A stretch of 64,000 nt of DNA. Source: Candidatus Poribacteria bacterium. GTDB taxonomy: Bacteria > Poribacteria > WGA-4E > PCPOR2b. Within the stretch, counting starts at the first letter, position 1. Every line of letters begins with the position of its first letter. This document shows positions 52,700-61,506 of the stretch, one piece after another. Location: contig JAJECO010000003.1 in NCBI GenBank assembly GCA_022822005.1, positions 62,001 to 126,000 of the forward strand, given 5' to 3'. Under the pieces are notes generated by a model. That model was not told where the DNA came from. It saw nothing but the letters and a program-made list of their open reading frames with translations, and made no database searches. Both the position numbers and the translations under genes were made by a program.

Positions 52700-53410
52700 T
52701 CAATCCAGAGTTTCGCCCGGCTGGAGTTCGACAATTTCAACGGCTTGATCTTTGGTCAGTTCGCGCAGCGCGTCCGGCGTTCCGGTCAGGAGTGGAAAGG
52801 TTCCGTAGTGCATCGGCACAACAGCAGGCACATTAAGCAACTGTGTAGCATAAGCTGCCTCACGGGGACCCATTGTGAAGTGGTCGCCAATTGGCAAGAG
52901 CGCGAGATCTGGTTGATAGATTTCACCGATAATCCGCATATCGCCAAACACATTGGTGTCGCCTGCATGGTAGATTTTATAGCCGTTTGAAAACTCAAGG
53001 ATAAATCCGGCAGGCTCACCGAGATAGACGATGGTGCCATTCTCCTCCGTGAAGCTGCTGCTATGGTTGGCGGTTACCATAGTTGCGCTGAGTCCGTCGA
53101 TCGAAACGGTGCCCCCTTTGTTCATGCCGATTGTGTTATCAACACCTTTACCCGCGAGCCACGCGCTGACTTCGATCATCGCTACGACGGTTGGGGAATG
53201 CTGCTTCGCAAGCTCAACAGCATCGGCGGTGTGATCGGCGTGCCCGTGTGTAATGAGCATGACATCGAGTTTATCAAATGTTTTAAGCGCATCCGGACAG
53301 ACTGGATTACTGGTTACCCACGGATCTATTAGACAGGTCTGCCCCTCAAATTCGGTTTTAAAGGTTCCGTGTCCAAGCCACGTAAGTTTAATTCCGTTAT
53401 TCAGTTTCAC
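52700..53410 (-). CDS. UPF0173-family metal-dependent hydrolase (metallo-beta-lactamase fold)
   Basis: 236 residues. The metal site HGHADH is in LITHGHADHTADAV, followed by HAGDTNVFGD and PMHYGTFPLLTG, all typical of UPF0173/YtkL-type hydrolases. WLGHGTFKTEFEGQTCLIDPW opens the protein. Start GTG 53410 with GGAGGA just upstream; an ATG at 53422 is alternative. Substrate unknown. Its right flank is an AT-rich promoter-like stretch. Confidence 0.85.
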   Translation of the reverse strand: MKLNNGIKLTWLGHGTFKTEFEGQTCLIDPWVTSNPVCPDALKTFDKLDVMLITHGHADHTADAVELAKQHSPTVVAMIEVSAWLAGKGVDNTIGMNKGGTVSIDGLSATMVTANHSSSFTEENGTIVYLGEPAGFILEFSNGYKIYHAGDTNVFGDMRIIGEIYQPDLALLPIGDHFTMGPREAAYATQLLNVPAVVPMHYGTFPLLTGTPDALRELTKDQAVEIVELQPGETLD

Positions 53411-53612
53411 TGCTTCCTCCATATATGGTTTATGGTTATAGCTAATTGAGCGTATTATACAGAATAGCTCAGTTTCTTTGCAACCATATTGTCGTTGACT
53501 TGAACCATCAAGTTTGCTATAATCCCCTCCGTTGTACTGGCGCACATCGCTCCCTATCCTGCACTTCGGATACCTCCTGTATGAGTCAATTTAGGCATTG
53601 GGCATAGAACAG

Positions 53613-54437
53613 ATGAGTCAAGGTGAAATCGTTCAAAAAACAGACGTTCCTGCTACAATTGGCTCGCTACAGGCTGATTTCAATGCCCTCGGCATCAGAT
53701 CGGGAATGGTATTGCTGGTTCACTCATCTCTGAGCGCGATAGGCTGGGTGTGTGGCGGACCGGTGGCGGTCATAATAGCACTTCAGCAGGTACTGGGCGC
53801 AACCGGAACACTTGTTATGCCCACCCACTCGACCGATTTGACTGAACCGAGCTGGTGGGAAAATCCGCCTGTCCCTGAATCGTGGTGGCCGGTCATACGT
53901 GCGACAATGCCAGCCTATCAGTCGGATCTGACACCCACACGGTCAATGGGGGTTATCGCAGAAACGTTCCGAAAGCAGAAAGGTGTCCGGCGTAGCACAC
54001 ATCCACACCACTCGTTCTGTGCGTATGGAAATCAAGCATCGTATATCACAGATAACCACTCATTGGCGTACGGTCTGGGTGAGGGATCACCACTTGCCAG
54101 AATCTATGATTTGGACGGTTTCGTCCTGCTCCTCGGCGTGGGACATGACAGCAATACGTCAATGCACCTCGCAGAATATCGTGCCACCTTTCCGATCAAA
54201 CGCACGATAGAGGAGGGTGCCCCGATTTCGGAGGCAGGGACAAGGAGATGGACTACCTTTGAAGATATAAACTTGGATAGTTCAGATTTTGAGCAGATTG
54301 GCAAGGATTTTTTGGGGAGTGATTCAGGAAGTGGGGTGCACCGAGGCAGGGTTGGACTTGCGAATTGCCAACTGATACCGCAACGCGCCCTCGTGGACTT
54401 TGCGGTTGATTGGCTTGAGGAGAATAGAGGGAAGTGA
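53613..54437 (+). CDS. AAC(3)-family N-acetyltransferase
   Basis: 274 residues. VHSSLSAIGWVCGGPVAVI and TLVMPTHSTDLTEP match the antibiotic 3-N-acetyltransferase fold. The catalytic His region is LLLGVGHDSNTSMHLAEYRA. Many genomic members do not act on aminoglycosides; resistance cannot be inferred. The ATG at 53613 is in frame with a TTG five codons earlier; no clear ribosome site for either. Gap to next gene 109 bp. Confidence 0.82.
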   Translation: MSQGEIVQKTDVPATIGSLQADFNALGIRSGMVLLVHSSLSAIGWVCGGPVAVIIALQQVLGATGTLVMPTHSTDLTEPSWWENPPVPESWWPVIRATMPAYQSDLTPTRSMGVIAETFRKQKGVRRSTHPHHSFCAYGNQASYITDNHSLAYGLGEGSPLARIYDLDGFVLLLGVGHDSNTSMHLAEYRATFPIKRTIEEGAPISEAGTRRWTTFEDINLDSSDFEQIGKDFLGSDSGSGVHRGRVGLANCQLIPQRALVDFAVDWLEENRGK

Positions 54438-54546
54438 AGCAAATTTTAACTGGTTTATACGCACTTTTGCTGCAAGGATGCGATTTGGTTTCATAGTTTA
54501 CATTTGCAGATAACTTCAACTCACAAAAACAATTAAAGGAGATCTC

Positions 54547-55473
54547 ATGAGATTAGTAAGTTTTCAAAGTTCCGATGGGCCCAAACTGGGCGCTTTCGTT
54601 GATGATAAGGTTTTGGACCTACAAGCGACCTATCAAGCGGCGGTCACAGATGATGCATTGCCCGCGCTCTTGAGCGGTATGATCGCATTTCTCGAAAGCG
54701 GGCAGCGGGGGTTTGACGCCGCCACCCATGCGATTAACGTGGCAGCGGAAAATCCGGAGAAAGCGGTCTGGAGTACAGATCCACTTCTCTCACCGATTCC
54801 CAACCCGAAGAAGCTATTGCTGCTCGCCGGGAACTATGCCTCGCATATTGAAGAAGGGGGCGGGGTTGCGTTGAGCCAGCTGGAAACGACACCACGCGTT
54901 TTCATGAAGCCGCCAACCACGACCATAGTCGCGCATGAAGAATCGATTATCATTCCACCCAACGGCGTCTTTACCGACTGGGAAGCGGAGATCGGTATCG
55001 TTATCGGTAAGCGCGGGAAATTCATCTCCGCCGATGAAGCCTACGATTATGTCGCAGGCTATACGGCGGTCAACGACGTTTCGGAGCGTGAGCTAAAGGT
55101 GAAGGACAGCCGCGTAGACCGAGATGGTGATGAGTGGTTTGATTGGCTCAACGGTAAGTGGTTCGACACCTTCGCCCCGGTGGGTCCCTGCCTCACGACA
55201 AAGGATGAAATCCCGGATCCGGGCACGCTGCGTATCTCCTGTCGCGTCAACGGCGAAACCAAACAGGACGCCAATACGGGACACATGATTTTTGACTGTG
55301 CGCAAATCGTGGAATTCACCTCAACGTTGGTCACGCTTGAGCCGGGCGATATTATCTCAACAGGTACACCCGCAGGCGTTGGACACCCTGATCAGAAACT
55401 GGTGGATGGGGATGTGGTTGAGGTCGAGATCGAGAAGATTGGTGTTTTGAGAAATCCTGTTGTTCAGGGCTGA
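54547..55473 (+). CDS. Fumarylacetoacetate hydrolase family protein
   Basis: 308 residues. Metal ligands E-x-E in TDWEAEIGIVIGKRG, then D in the GYTAVNDVSERELK region, and the loop STGTPAGVGHPDQ. AAAGGAGATCTC precedes the ATG. Members cleave C-C bonds or decarboxylate beta-keto acids (e.g. FahA, HpaG, 2,4-diketo-3-deoxy acid hydrolases). A sugar-acid route is suggested by the nearby dehydratase genes, as inference. Strongly conserved in length and motifs. Confidence 0.88.
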   Translation: MRLVSFQSSDGPKLGAFVDDKVLDLQATYQAAVTDDALPALLSGMIAFLESGQRGFDAATHAINVAAENPEKAVWSTDPLLSPIPNPKKLLLLAGNYASHIEEGGGVALSQLETTPRVFMKPPTTTIVAHEESIIIPPNGVFTDWEAEIGIVIGKRGKFISADEAYDYVAGYTAVNDVSERELKVKDSRVDRDGDEWFDWLNGKWFDTFAPVGPCLTTKDEIPDPGTLRISCRVNGETKQDANTGHMIFDCAQIVEFTSTLVTLEPGDIISTGTPAGVGHPDQKLVDGDVVEVEIEKIGVLRNPVVQG

Positions 55474-55584
55474 TAAAAGCATTCTCGTTCATGTTAAGGA
55501 ATCGTGCGACAGAAACCGAGTTTTTGGCAACTACGGGCGGGGTAAGCCCGCCCCTACGGTTTCTCTCCACGCAAATCAATCTCT

Positions 55585-55695
55585 TGGGCGGACTGGCATG
55601 ATACTGGTTAGCGCATGACAAGTGGGGTTTACTTCTACTACTTCTCGGTGGGAGAGTGTGAGGCGACGAAGCGGCTGGTGATTCGGAGGGAGATT
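55585..55695 (+). pseudogene. Remnant of a type-IX-like C-terminal sorting domain
   Basis: Reading in one frame: W-A-D-W-H-D-T-G-stop-R-M-T-S-G-V-Y-F-Y-Y-F, then GECEATKRLVIR. This matches the end of the sorting domain seen at 28436-30817 and 31310-33658 (WDGRxxxGERxxSGVYFYxL). A TAG at 55609-55611 interrupts it and the upstream part is missing. It is a decayed fragment, not a gene. Confidence 0.65.
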
Positions 55696-56074
55696 AATCG
55701 TCTTTCTCTGATTCTCCCAGTTTTCCCTGTATGAGTATGTGATAGATGTTTCTCACATCTGCACTCAAATCAATGAGCCTTTGATTCATATCATCGAACC
55801 GCTTATTCATATCATCGAACCGTTTATTCATATCGTCGAACCGTTGGTTCATATCATCGAACCGTTGGTTCATATCGGCAATCCTTTCATTGAACTGTTG
55901 GTTTAGATTGGCAATCCTTTCATTGAACTGTTGGTTCATATCAGTGATCCTCTGATTCACATCATCGAACCGCTTATTCATCTCATCTCGACTCGGAAAT
56001 TTCAAGAGAAAGGTGATAATCGTAATCGCAAAGCCAGCAACCATAATTATGATTTGCAGCGTATCTTTATCCAT
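55694..56074 (-). CDS. Membrane-anchored coiled-coil protein with 7-residue repeats
   Basis: 126 residues from 56074, with GGGAGGC upstream. One membrane helix (IIIMVAGFAITIITFLL), then a long coiled coil built on near-identical heptads (FDDMNQR/FNERIAN type), encoded by a 21-bp DNA repeat (e.g. the ATCATCGAACCG unit). Ends in ILIQGKLGESEKDD. Length could vary among relatives by slippage at the repeat. It resembles small haemolysin-XhlA or phage-type coiled-coil proteins, weakly. Function unknown. Confidence 0.72.
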   Translation of the reverse strand: MDKDTLQIIIMVAGFAITIITFLLKFPSRDEMNKRFDDVNQRITDMNQQFNERIANLNQQFNERIADMNQRFDDMNQRFDDMNKRFDDMNKRFDDMNQRLIDLSADVRNIYHILIQGKLGESEKDD

Positions 56075-56259
56075 GTTAGCCTCCCGTGTCGGTTTATGTG
56101 ATATTATAGCACACAATTCCACACTGTTCATGTAAATCTAATACCGTTTCTAAATAATTTTATCACATCATTCGAGGCAATGGACGAGGAGAAGCAATCC
56201 AGTTTTCACGTTTCACGTTTCATTCTTAACATTTCACTTTTGAACGAAGGAGCACCACA

Positions 56260-57456
56260 ATGTCCGAGCGCAAAAAGATAGCAGCCGTTATTACCACATA
56301 CTATCCACTCTCTCACGCAGACGTAATCGCCACAAAGTATATGAAGGGCTTTCCGACTGACGACGGATTGCAGGAACCGCGTGTCGATCTGGTTTCGATC
56401 TATCTGGATCAGGTTGATCCACGGGACATCGGACGTGAACTTGCTGAGCTGCATAGCGTTCCAATGTATCCGAGCATCCGTCAGGCACTGACGCTTGGCG
56501 GGAAGGAGCTCGCTGTTGATGGTGTCCTCCTGATCGGCGAGCATGGAGATTATCCGTACAACGAGCTTGAGCAGCACATGTATCCACGCCGTTACCTGTT
56601 CGAGCAAATCTGTGGTGTTTTCGCATCGAGTGGGCGTTCCGTCCCCGTCTTCTGCGACAAACATCTCTCGTATAATTGGACCGACGCCAAGTGGATGTAC
56701 GACCGCGCCAAGGGGCTCAATGTCCCCTTTATGGCGGGCTCATCCCTGCCAACCTGCTGGCGAAATCCATTCGTTGAATACGATCTTGATACGCCGTTAG
56801 AGGCTGCAATCGGGATCGGCTATGGCGGTATCGAATCCTATGGGTTTCATGCCTTGGAGACGTTACAGTGCATGATTGAGCGACGCACGGGTGGTGAGGC
56901 CGGTGTGGTTGCTGTCCAATGCTTGGAGGGGGAAGCGGTCTGGCAGGCGGGAGCGGAGGGACGTTGGTCCCCTGAATTGGCGACCGCTGCGTGCACGCCG
57001 ATCCCCGATAAGCCGGAAGGGAAACCGGAAGACCATTGCGAGAGCCCTGCTGTTTTTCTCCTTGAACACAGCGATGGATTCAGGTCAGCGGTGCTGATGC
57101 TAAACGGTTACATCAGCGACTTCGCCTATGCGGGACAGACCAACGGTGAGATTCAAGGTGTTCAGTTTCGCCTACAGGGCGGGGGTCCCTACGCACATTT
57201 TAGCTATCTCAGCTTGAATATTGAGGAGATGTTTCTCTCAGGGGTTCCCCAATATCCTCTTGAGCGAACGCTGTTGACGACCGGTGTGTTGGACGCGGCG
57301 ATGCGTTCAAGGCATCAGGGACATATCCGCATCGAAACGCCACACTTGGCGGATCTGTCTTATCGTTCTTACGGGCAGCTGCCAATTCGACCAATGGGAC
57401 CAGAACCCAGCGGATCGACATTAGACTCCTGGCCCCCAGATGCAGCGGAGGGTTAA
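56260..57456 (+). CDS. Conserved protein of unknown function (Planctomycete/Poribacteria-type)
   Basis: 398 residues, start with AAGGAG upstream. I recall close relatives annotated only as hypothetical, in gene clusters with oxidoreductases. Recognisable blocks: ITTYYPLSHADVIATKYMKG, VDGVLLIGEHGDYPYNELEQ, VFCDKHLSYNWTDAKWMYDR, VPFMAGSSLPTCWRNP and IGIGYGGIESYGFHALETLQ. The order suggests a Rossmann-type N-terminal half. No catalytic residues can be assigned. No signal peptide. Well formed and complete. Confidence 0.75.
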   Translation: MSERKKIAAVITTYYPLSHADVIATKYMKGFPTDDGLQEPRVDLVSIYLDQVDPRDIGRELAELHSVPMYPSIRQALTLGGKELAVDGVLLIGEHGDYPYNELEQHMYPRRYLFEQICGVFASSGRSVPVFCDKHLSYNWTDAKWMYDRAKGLNVPFMAGSSLPTCWRNPFVEYDLDTPLEAAIGIGYGGIESYGFHALETLQCMIERRTGGEAGVVAVQCLEGEAVWQAGAEGRWSPELATAACTPIPDKPEGKPEDHCESPAVFLLEHSDGFRSAVLMLNGYISDFAYAGQTNGEIQGVQFRLQGGGPYAHFSYLSLNIEEMFLSGVPQYPLERTLLTTGVLDAAMRSRHQGHIRIETPHLADLSYRSYGQLPIRPMGPEPSGSTLDSWPPDAAEG

Positions 57457-57490
57457 ACTAAATCCGGTTCTTAATTAAAAAAAGAGTTTT

Positions 57491-57526
57491 CTTCAACGTC
57501 CCATAATCCTTCAACGTCCCATAATC
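57491..57526. repeat. 18-bp direct tandem repeat
   Basis: CTTCAACGTCCCATAATC occurs twice in direct succession (57491-57508 and 57509-57526), just upstream of the HNH-TPR gene. It is in the leader of that gene. Confidence 0.9.
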
Positions 57527-57555
57527 ACTGTGTTTTCTATGAAATGGAGATCAAT

Positions 57556-58998
57556 ATGCAAGATGATCGCAATTCAGCGAGATATAGACAGTGGAGACGA
57601 GATGTCTTACAGCGCGATGAGCGTATTTGTCGTGTATGTGAGGAGCATGGTAATTCCCATGTGCATCACATTAAACCGTTAGAAAAATATCCTGATTTAG
57701 CTACTGAAGTTGATAATGGCATCACGCTTTGTGGCAACTGCCACACACGTTTGAAAGGAAAAGAAGAAAGTACCAATCTTCAGACGATTATAGAAGCGGT
57801 TACCAGAAAACCTGACACACGAACCGCCGATCAGTTAAAACGGCTCAACGTTAAATTTTGCGACTATCTGGAACCCCTATTAAAATCAGATGACCTAGAA
57901 AAAAGGAACAATGCGGTTTTCCAACTGTTAGGACACCTCTACGTTTATCCCGATTCATTAAATCAATTTCTTCCTCTTATTAAAAGATTTCTGCTTTTTC
58001 CTCTCACTAACTACTTTGCTGAACGTATGCTATACAACAGAAGAAAAGGATTTGATGAGGAAATTGCCGGACAGATAGTGATTGAATTTCTTAAACACAA
58101 CTCAAGTGAAGCATCTTCACAAGTTGTTGACGAATACAAAAAAGAGTTTGCATTTACGGTTTATTTTGAACGTGGATTAACAAATTATCTGGACGAAGGT
58201 GATTGGGACAACGCTATTATAAACTTTACCAAAGCCACAGAACTGTACCCCAATTTTGCTGAGGCTTATTCTTGGCGTGGTGTGATTTACAAGAAAAAAT
58301 GCAATTATGAGAAAGCCATTGCTGACTTTACTAGTGCTATAGAACTGAAGCCCAATGATGCCCATTTCTATTGTCAGCGCGGAGAAGTTCACTTGGAAAA
58401 GGACAATTTTGAAAGCGTCGCTATTGCAGATTTTACCAGTGCGATAAAACTGAAGCCTGATTATGCTGAGGCTTATTCTTGGCGTGGCCGGGCTCACATG
58501 AGAACATACAGTTATGACCGTGCCATTGCTGACTTTACTAGTGCGATAAAACTGAAGCCCAATGATGTCTTTGCCTATTTTGGACGTGGGAAAGCTTACT
58601 TGGAAATAGACGATAATGATAGTGGCTACGACAACGCCATCGCAGATTTTACCAGTGCGATAAAACTGAAGCCTGATTATGCTGATGTCTATCTAGAGCG
58701 TGGGGAAGTTTACTGGAGAAGGAAAGATTATAACCGTGTTATTGCTGATTGCACCCATGCACTACAAATAATAAAAACCAATACTGCCGAATCTCATCTC
58801 TTGGGCAAAGCCTATCTCTTACGAGGAGAAGCTTATTCTGACAAAGGTGATTATGACCCTGCCATTGCTGACATTACCCAAGTAATACAACTAGAGCCTA
58901 ATAATGCCAATAATTATCTTATCCGCGGGACAATTTACAAGGCAAAAGGCGATTATGCCCGTGCTCAAAAGGATTTTGAAAAAGCGGACCAACTCTAA
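57556..58998 (+). CDS. HNH endonuclease fused to TPR repeats
   Basis: 480 residues. N-terminal HNH domain: C25-x-x-C28, then H37-H38 in HVHHIKP, N54 and C59-x-x-C62-H63 in NGITLCGNCH, complete. The middle (about 85-200) is helical, without a family I know. At least seven tetratricopeptide repeats follow to the end (YDRAIADFTSAIKLKPND type), some nearly identical at DNA level. Start 57556 has GGAGATCAAT upstream; an ATG four codons earlier is possible. The gene is visibly AT-rich, suggesting transfer. Nuclease-TPR pairing suggests a sensor/effector such as a defence protein, inferred only. Confidence 0.8.
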   Translation: MQDDRNSARYRQWRRDVLQRDERICRVCEEHGNSHVHHIKPLEKYPDLATEVDNGITLCGNCHTRLKGKEESTNLQTIIEAVTRKPDTRTADQLKRLNVKFCDYLEPLLKSDDLEKRNNAVFQLLGHLYVYPDSLNQFLPLIKRFLLFPLTNYFAERMLYNRRKGFDEEIAGQIVIEFLKHNSSEASSQVVDEYKKEFAFTVYFERGLTNYLDEGDWDNAIINFTKATELYPNFAEAYSWRGVIYKKKCNYEKAIADFTSAIELKPNDAHFYCQRGEVHLEKDNFESVAIADFTSAIKLKPDYAEAYSWRGRAHMRTYSYDRAIADFTSAIKLKPNDVFAYFGRGKAYLEIDDNDSGYDNAIADFTSAIKLKPDYADVYLERGEVYWRRKDYNRVIADCTHALQIIKTNTAESHLLGKAYLLRGEAYSDKGDYDPAIADITQVIQLEPNNANNYLIRGTIYKAKGDYARAQKDFEKADQL

Positions 58999-59156
58999 AA
59001 AATTAATAAAAAAGTCACAAGTTGCTTGCAACGGCTGCTCATCTTGACCCATCTCACCTCAGCTTTCAACGTCAGCGGTGATTGGCATAATGCAAATTGA
59101 CAAATCAACCCTTAAAGAGGGAAAACAGCCATGCAAACCATTAAAGTAAAAGGTTG

Positions 59157-59852
59157 TTAACCTTCCTTGTTATCTTTTTCCTTCACTGCTCTGAAGACCA
59201 ACACAGCGAGGCCCGCTCCGATAATCTGCATTAGGATAAACACCGCTCCATCGGCGGGCATTACACCCGCTGCTGCGTAGGTGAACATCCGTGCAATAGT
59301 GACCTGCGGATTGGCGAACATAGTGCTTGATGTGGCAATCAACTGTCCCCCAACTAACAGACCAACCACTAAGGAGAGTTTACCCGATTGATTGTGCACC
59401 AAAAGGAGAATCGCGAGGACGAGAATAAAGGTGCCGAGAATCTCGGCGAAATAGTTGCCGCCCGTGCGTGTTACTTCAGCAACAGCGATCAGCTTGGGAA
59501 TTTTATGATAGAACATAAGATGTGAAAAGACTGTTCCTGTCAGTCCACCGGTGATCTGTGCTAAAATATAAATTAACGCTCGCTTCCAACCAATTTTTCC
59601 TCCAAGTACCATTGCGAGGCTTACCGCGGGATTGAAATGGGCACCGCTGATAGGTCCAAATACTTCAATGAGGGCGAAAAGAATAAACCCGACAGCAAGT
59701 GCATCAGCTAGGACCGCCATACCGATCCCGGCTTCTAGTGCTTGATGGAAAAGGATAATCGGTGAGATTGCTGCCATGACGAGGAACAGCGACCCCAAAT
59801 ATTCACTCAGAATTTGAGAACTTATCGTATATTCTGTCTGCTTTGATGTCAT
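59157..59852 (-). CDS. Aquaporin/MIP-family channel with NPQ second motif
   Basis: 231 residues, six hydrophobic segments. First pore motif NPA in GAHFNPAVSLAMV; second is NPQ in MFANPQVTIARMF rather than NPA. EVTRTGGNYFAEILGTFILV and ATSSTMFANPQ flank. This variant is known among MIP channels linked with arsenite and other solutes, so solute specificity may differ from water. Single gene, no co-operon; its downstream flank (58999-59156) carries no gene. Confidence 0.85.
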   Translation of the reverse strand: MTSKQTEYTISSQILSEYLGSLFLVMAAISPIILFHQALEAGIGMAVLADALAVGFILFALIEVFGPISGAHFNPAVSLAMVLGGKIGWKRALIYILAQITGGLTGTVFSHLMFYHKIPKLIAVAEVTRTGGNYFAEILGTFILVLAILLLVHNQSGKLSLVVGLLVGGQLIATSSTMFANPQVTIARMFTYAAAGVMPADGAVFILMQIIGAGLAVLVFRAVKEKDNKEG

Positions 59853-59992
59853 TTGAAACCTCTGTTTGTCGTTTTGGAAATCTTAATCAGATTTGAATCG
59901 GTCCATTGAATTGGGAAAATCTTATCGTACTAAGGTTTCAGCCAAGTTGTCAAAGCAAAAAATGTGTACGGTTCATCAATTTATGCCAGATT

Positions 59993-60168
59993 ATAGAGCG
60001 TATTGACATTTTGATTTTGCTGTCGCGAGAAACCCTTAAATCACTGGAAAAGCTGCCAGAAACCGAGTTTTTTCCTCAAAACTCGGTTTCTTTTCTGGGG
60101 TGTTACGTCAGTGAACCGATTTATGTCTCTCTATTATCCGGTTACAATGAAATGTTAACAGAACCTAG
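59993..60168. mobile_element. MITE-like element A, copy 2
   Basis: 176 bp, same orientation as 7301-7477, similar over the whole length. Left end ATAGAGCGTATTGACATTT, right AAATGTTAACAGAACCTAG; contains the perfect AGAAACCGAGTTTT hairpin (60058-60091). No transposase. The gap 59853-60333 otherwise contains no gene, only a CCCCCTAAATCCCC repeat (60191-60228). Confidence 0.72.
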
Positions 60169-60190
60169 AATTGCTTAAGCGCTACCAGTA

Positions 60191-60228
60191 CACAGCAACC
60201 CCCTAAATCCCCCTTATCAGGGGGACTT
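60191..60228. repeat. CCCCCTAAATCCCC repeat module
   Basis: AACCCCCTAAATCCCCC followed by ATCAGGGGGACTTG. Same module as at 21421-21452 and within 15554-15650. Complementary GGGGGA/TCCCCC arms make a hairpin. Confidence 0.7.
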
Positions 60229-60333
60229 GGGACGTAACCCCCTTATTGACAGGCGAGACCAGGATTGGTGAATGTCTACTTATTGCTCTAATTTACCATA
60301 ACTTAATGAATAGCATATCCAAAGGATCAAAAA

Positions 60334-61473
60334 ATGAAAATTACACAACTCGAAATTCTTCCCGCGCACTATCAGGGGCGGGCGTATATCTACGTTAAGC
60401 TACATACCGATGAAGGTATCACCGGTATTGGTGAATCGGCTTGTTCGGGAAAAGAGGGCGCCTTAATCGGTGCATTGCGAGATGTTGAGCATGCACTGAT
60501 TGGCGAAGACCCATTTCAGATTGAAAAGATTTGGCAGATGATTTATCGCAACGCTTTCTGGCGGGGCGGTCCCGTGCTCATCGGCGCGTTGTCCGGCATC
60601 GAGCACGCGCTCTGGGACATCAAAGGCAAAGCACTAAACGTCCCGGTATATGAGTTGCTGGGCGGAGTGTACCGGCACAAGATAAAAGTCTACTGTTGGA
60701 TTGGCGGAAGTACCCCAGAATCTTGGGCGGAGGCGGCTGTACAACGAATTGAAGCGGGTTGGGGCGGACTGAAATTCACACCATTTGATCCGACAGGACC
60801 CGCCTTTAGCCTCGCCCACGGAAAAAAGGTCGAATCAATAGTCAAGGCCGTTCGCGAAGCGGTGGGGGATGAGGTGCCGATTGCCATTGATGGACATGGG
60901 CGGCTGAACCCCGTGAACGCCATGGAGATGGCAAAACGGATAGAGCCTTACGGTATCCTCTTTTTCGAGGAGGCGATACTCCCAGAGTCGATCGATGCGA
61001 TGGCAACGCTGCGTCGCAATGCGGGGGTTCCAATTGCTACGGGTGAGCGGCTTTATACACGCTATCCTTTCCGCGAGTATCTTGTCAAGGAGGCTGTGGA
61101 TGTTGTCCAGCCGGATATCTGTACCTGTGGCGGTATCATGGAAGCGTTCAAAATTGCGGCGATGGCAGATGCTTTTTTCGCAACGATTGCGCCACACAAT
61201 CCGCTGAGTCCCTTGTCAACGGTGATTTGTCTGCATTTAGATACCGTCGTGCCAAACTTCCTTATCCAAGAAGTTCCCAATGGGCACAATCCAGAACGGA
61301 AGAACCTCATCGTTGGATTTGAGGAGAACCCGGTCGACGGATACCTGACGGTGCCGCAGGGACCAGGGTGGGGCGTTTCGTTAAACGAAGATTATATTCG
61401 GTCGCTTTCATTCGATTCATCGCGTGGGAAATGGGATGCTTTCGATGTTGATGGTTCAATCCTTGATCTGTAA
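60334..61473 (+). CDS. Galactonate dehydratase-like enolase-superfamily enzyme
   Basis: 379 residues. N-terminal cap MKITQLEILPAHYQGRAYIY, then the barrel: GLKFTPFDPTGP, D and H in DGHGRLNP, FFEEAILPE, IATGERLYTRYPFR and QPDICTCGGI, with the catalytic His in APHNPLSP. These positions match D-galactonate dehydratases (acid-sugar dehydration), but related gluconate/arabinonate dehydratases share them. Distinct from 21456-22457 in motif set. Followed after 33 bp by the DUF255 gene on the same strand. Confidence 0.82.
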   Translation: MKITQLEILPAHYQGRAYIYVKLHTDEGITGIGESACSGKEGALIGALRDVEHALIGEDPFQIEKIWQMIYRNAFWRGGPVLIGALSGIEHALWDIKGKALNVPVYELLGGVYRHKIKVYCWIGGSTPESWAEAAVQRIEAGWGGLKFTPFDPTGPAFSLAHGKKVESIVKAVREAVGDEVPIAIDGHGRLNPVNAMEMAKRIEPYGILFFEEAILPESIDAMATLRRNAGVPIATGERLYTRYPFREYLVKEAVDVVQPDICTCGGIMEAFKIAAMADAFFATIAPHNPLSPLSTVICLHLDTVVPNFLIQEVPNGHNPERKNLIVGFEENPVDGYLTVPQGPGWGVSLNEDYIRSLSFDSSRGKWDAFDVDGSILDL

Positions 61474-61506
61474 GGATAAAATAGAAAGAAGTAAGGAAAC
61501 GTTGGT

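Noticed and set aside
57556-58998. CRISPR-like array suggested by repeated DNA in the TPR gene and in 55694-56074
   Set aside because: The repeats are in-frame protein repeats with no spacers.
59131-59160. Nine-codon open frame MQTIKVKGC next to the aquaporin
   Set aside because: Resembles the first residues of small thioredoxin-like proteins, but it is too short to call and has no continuation.
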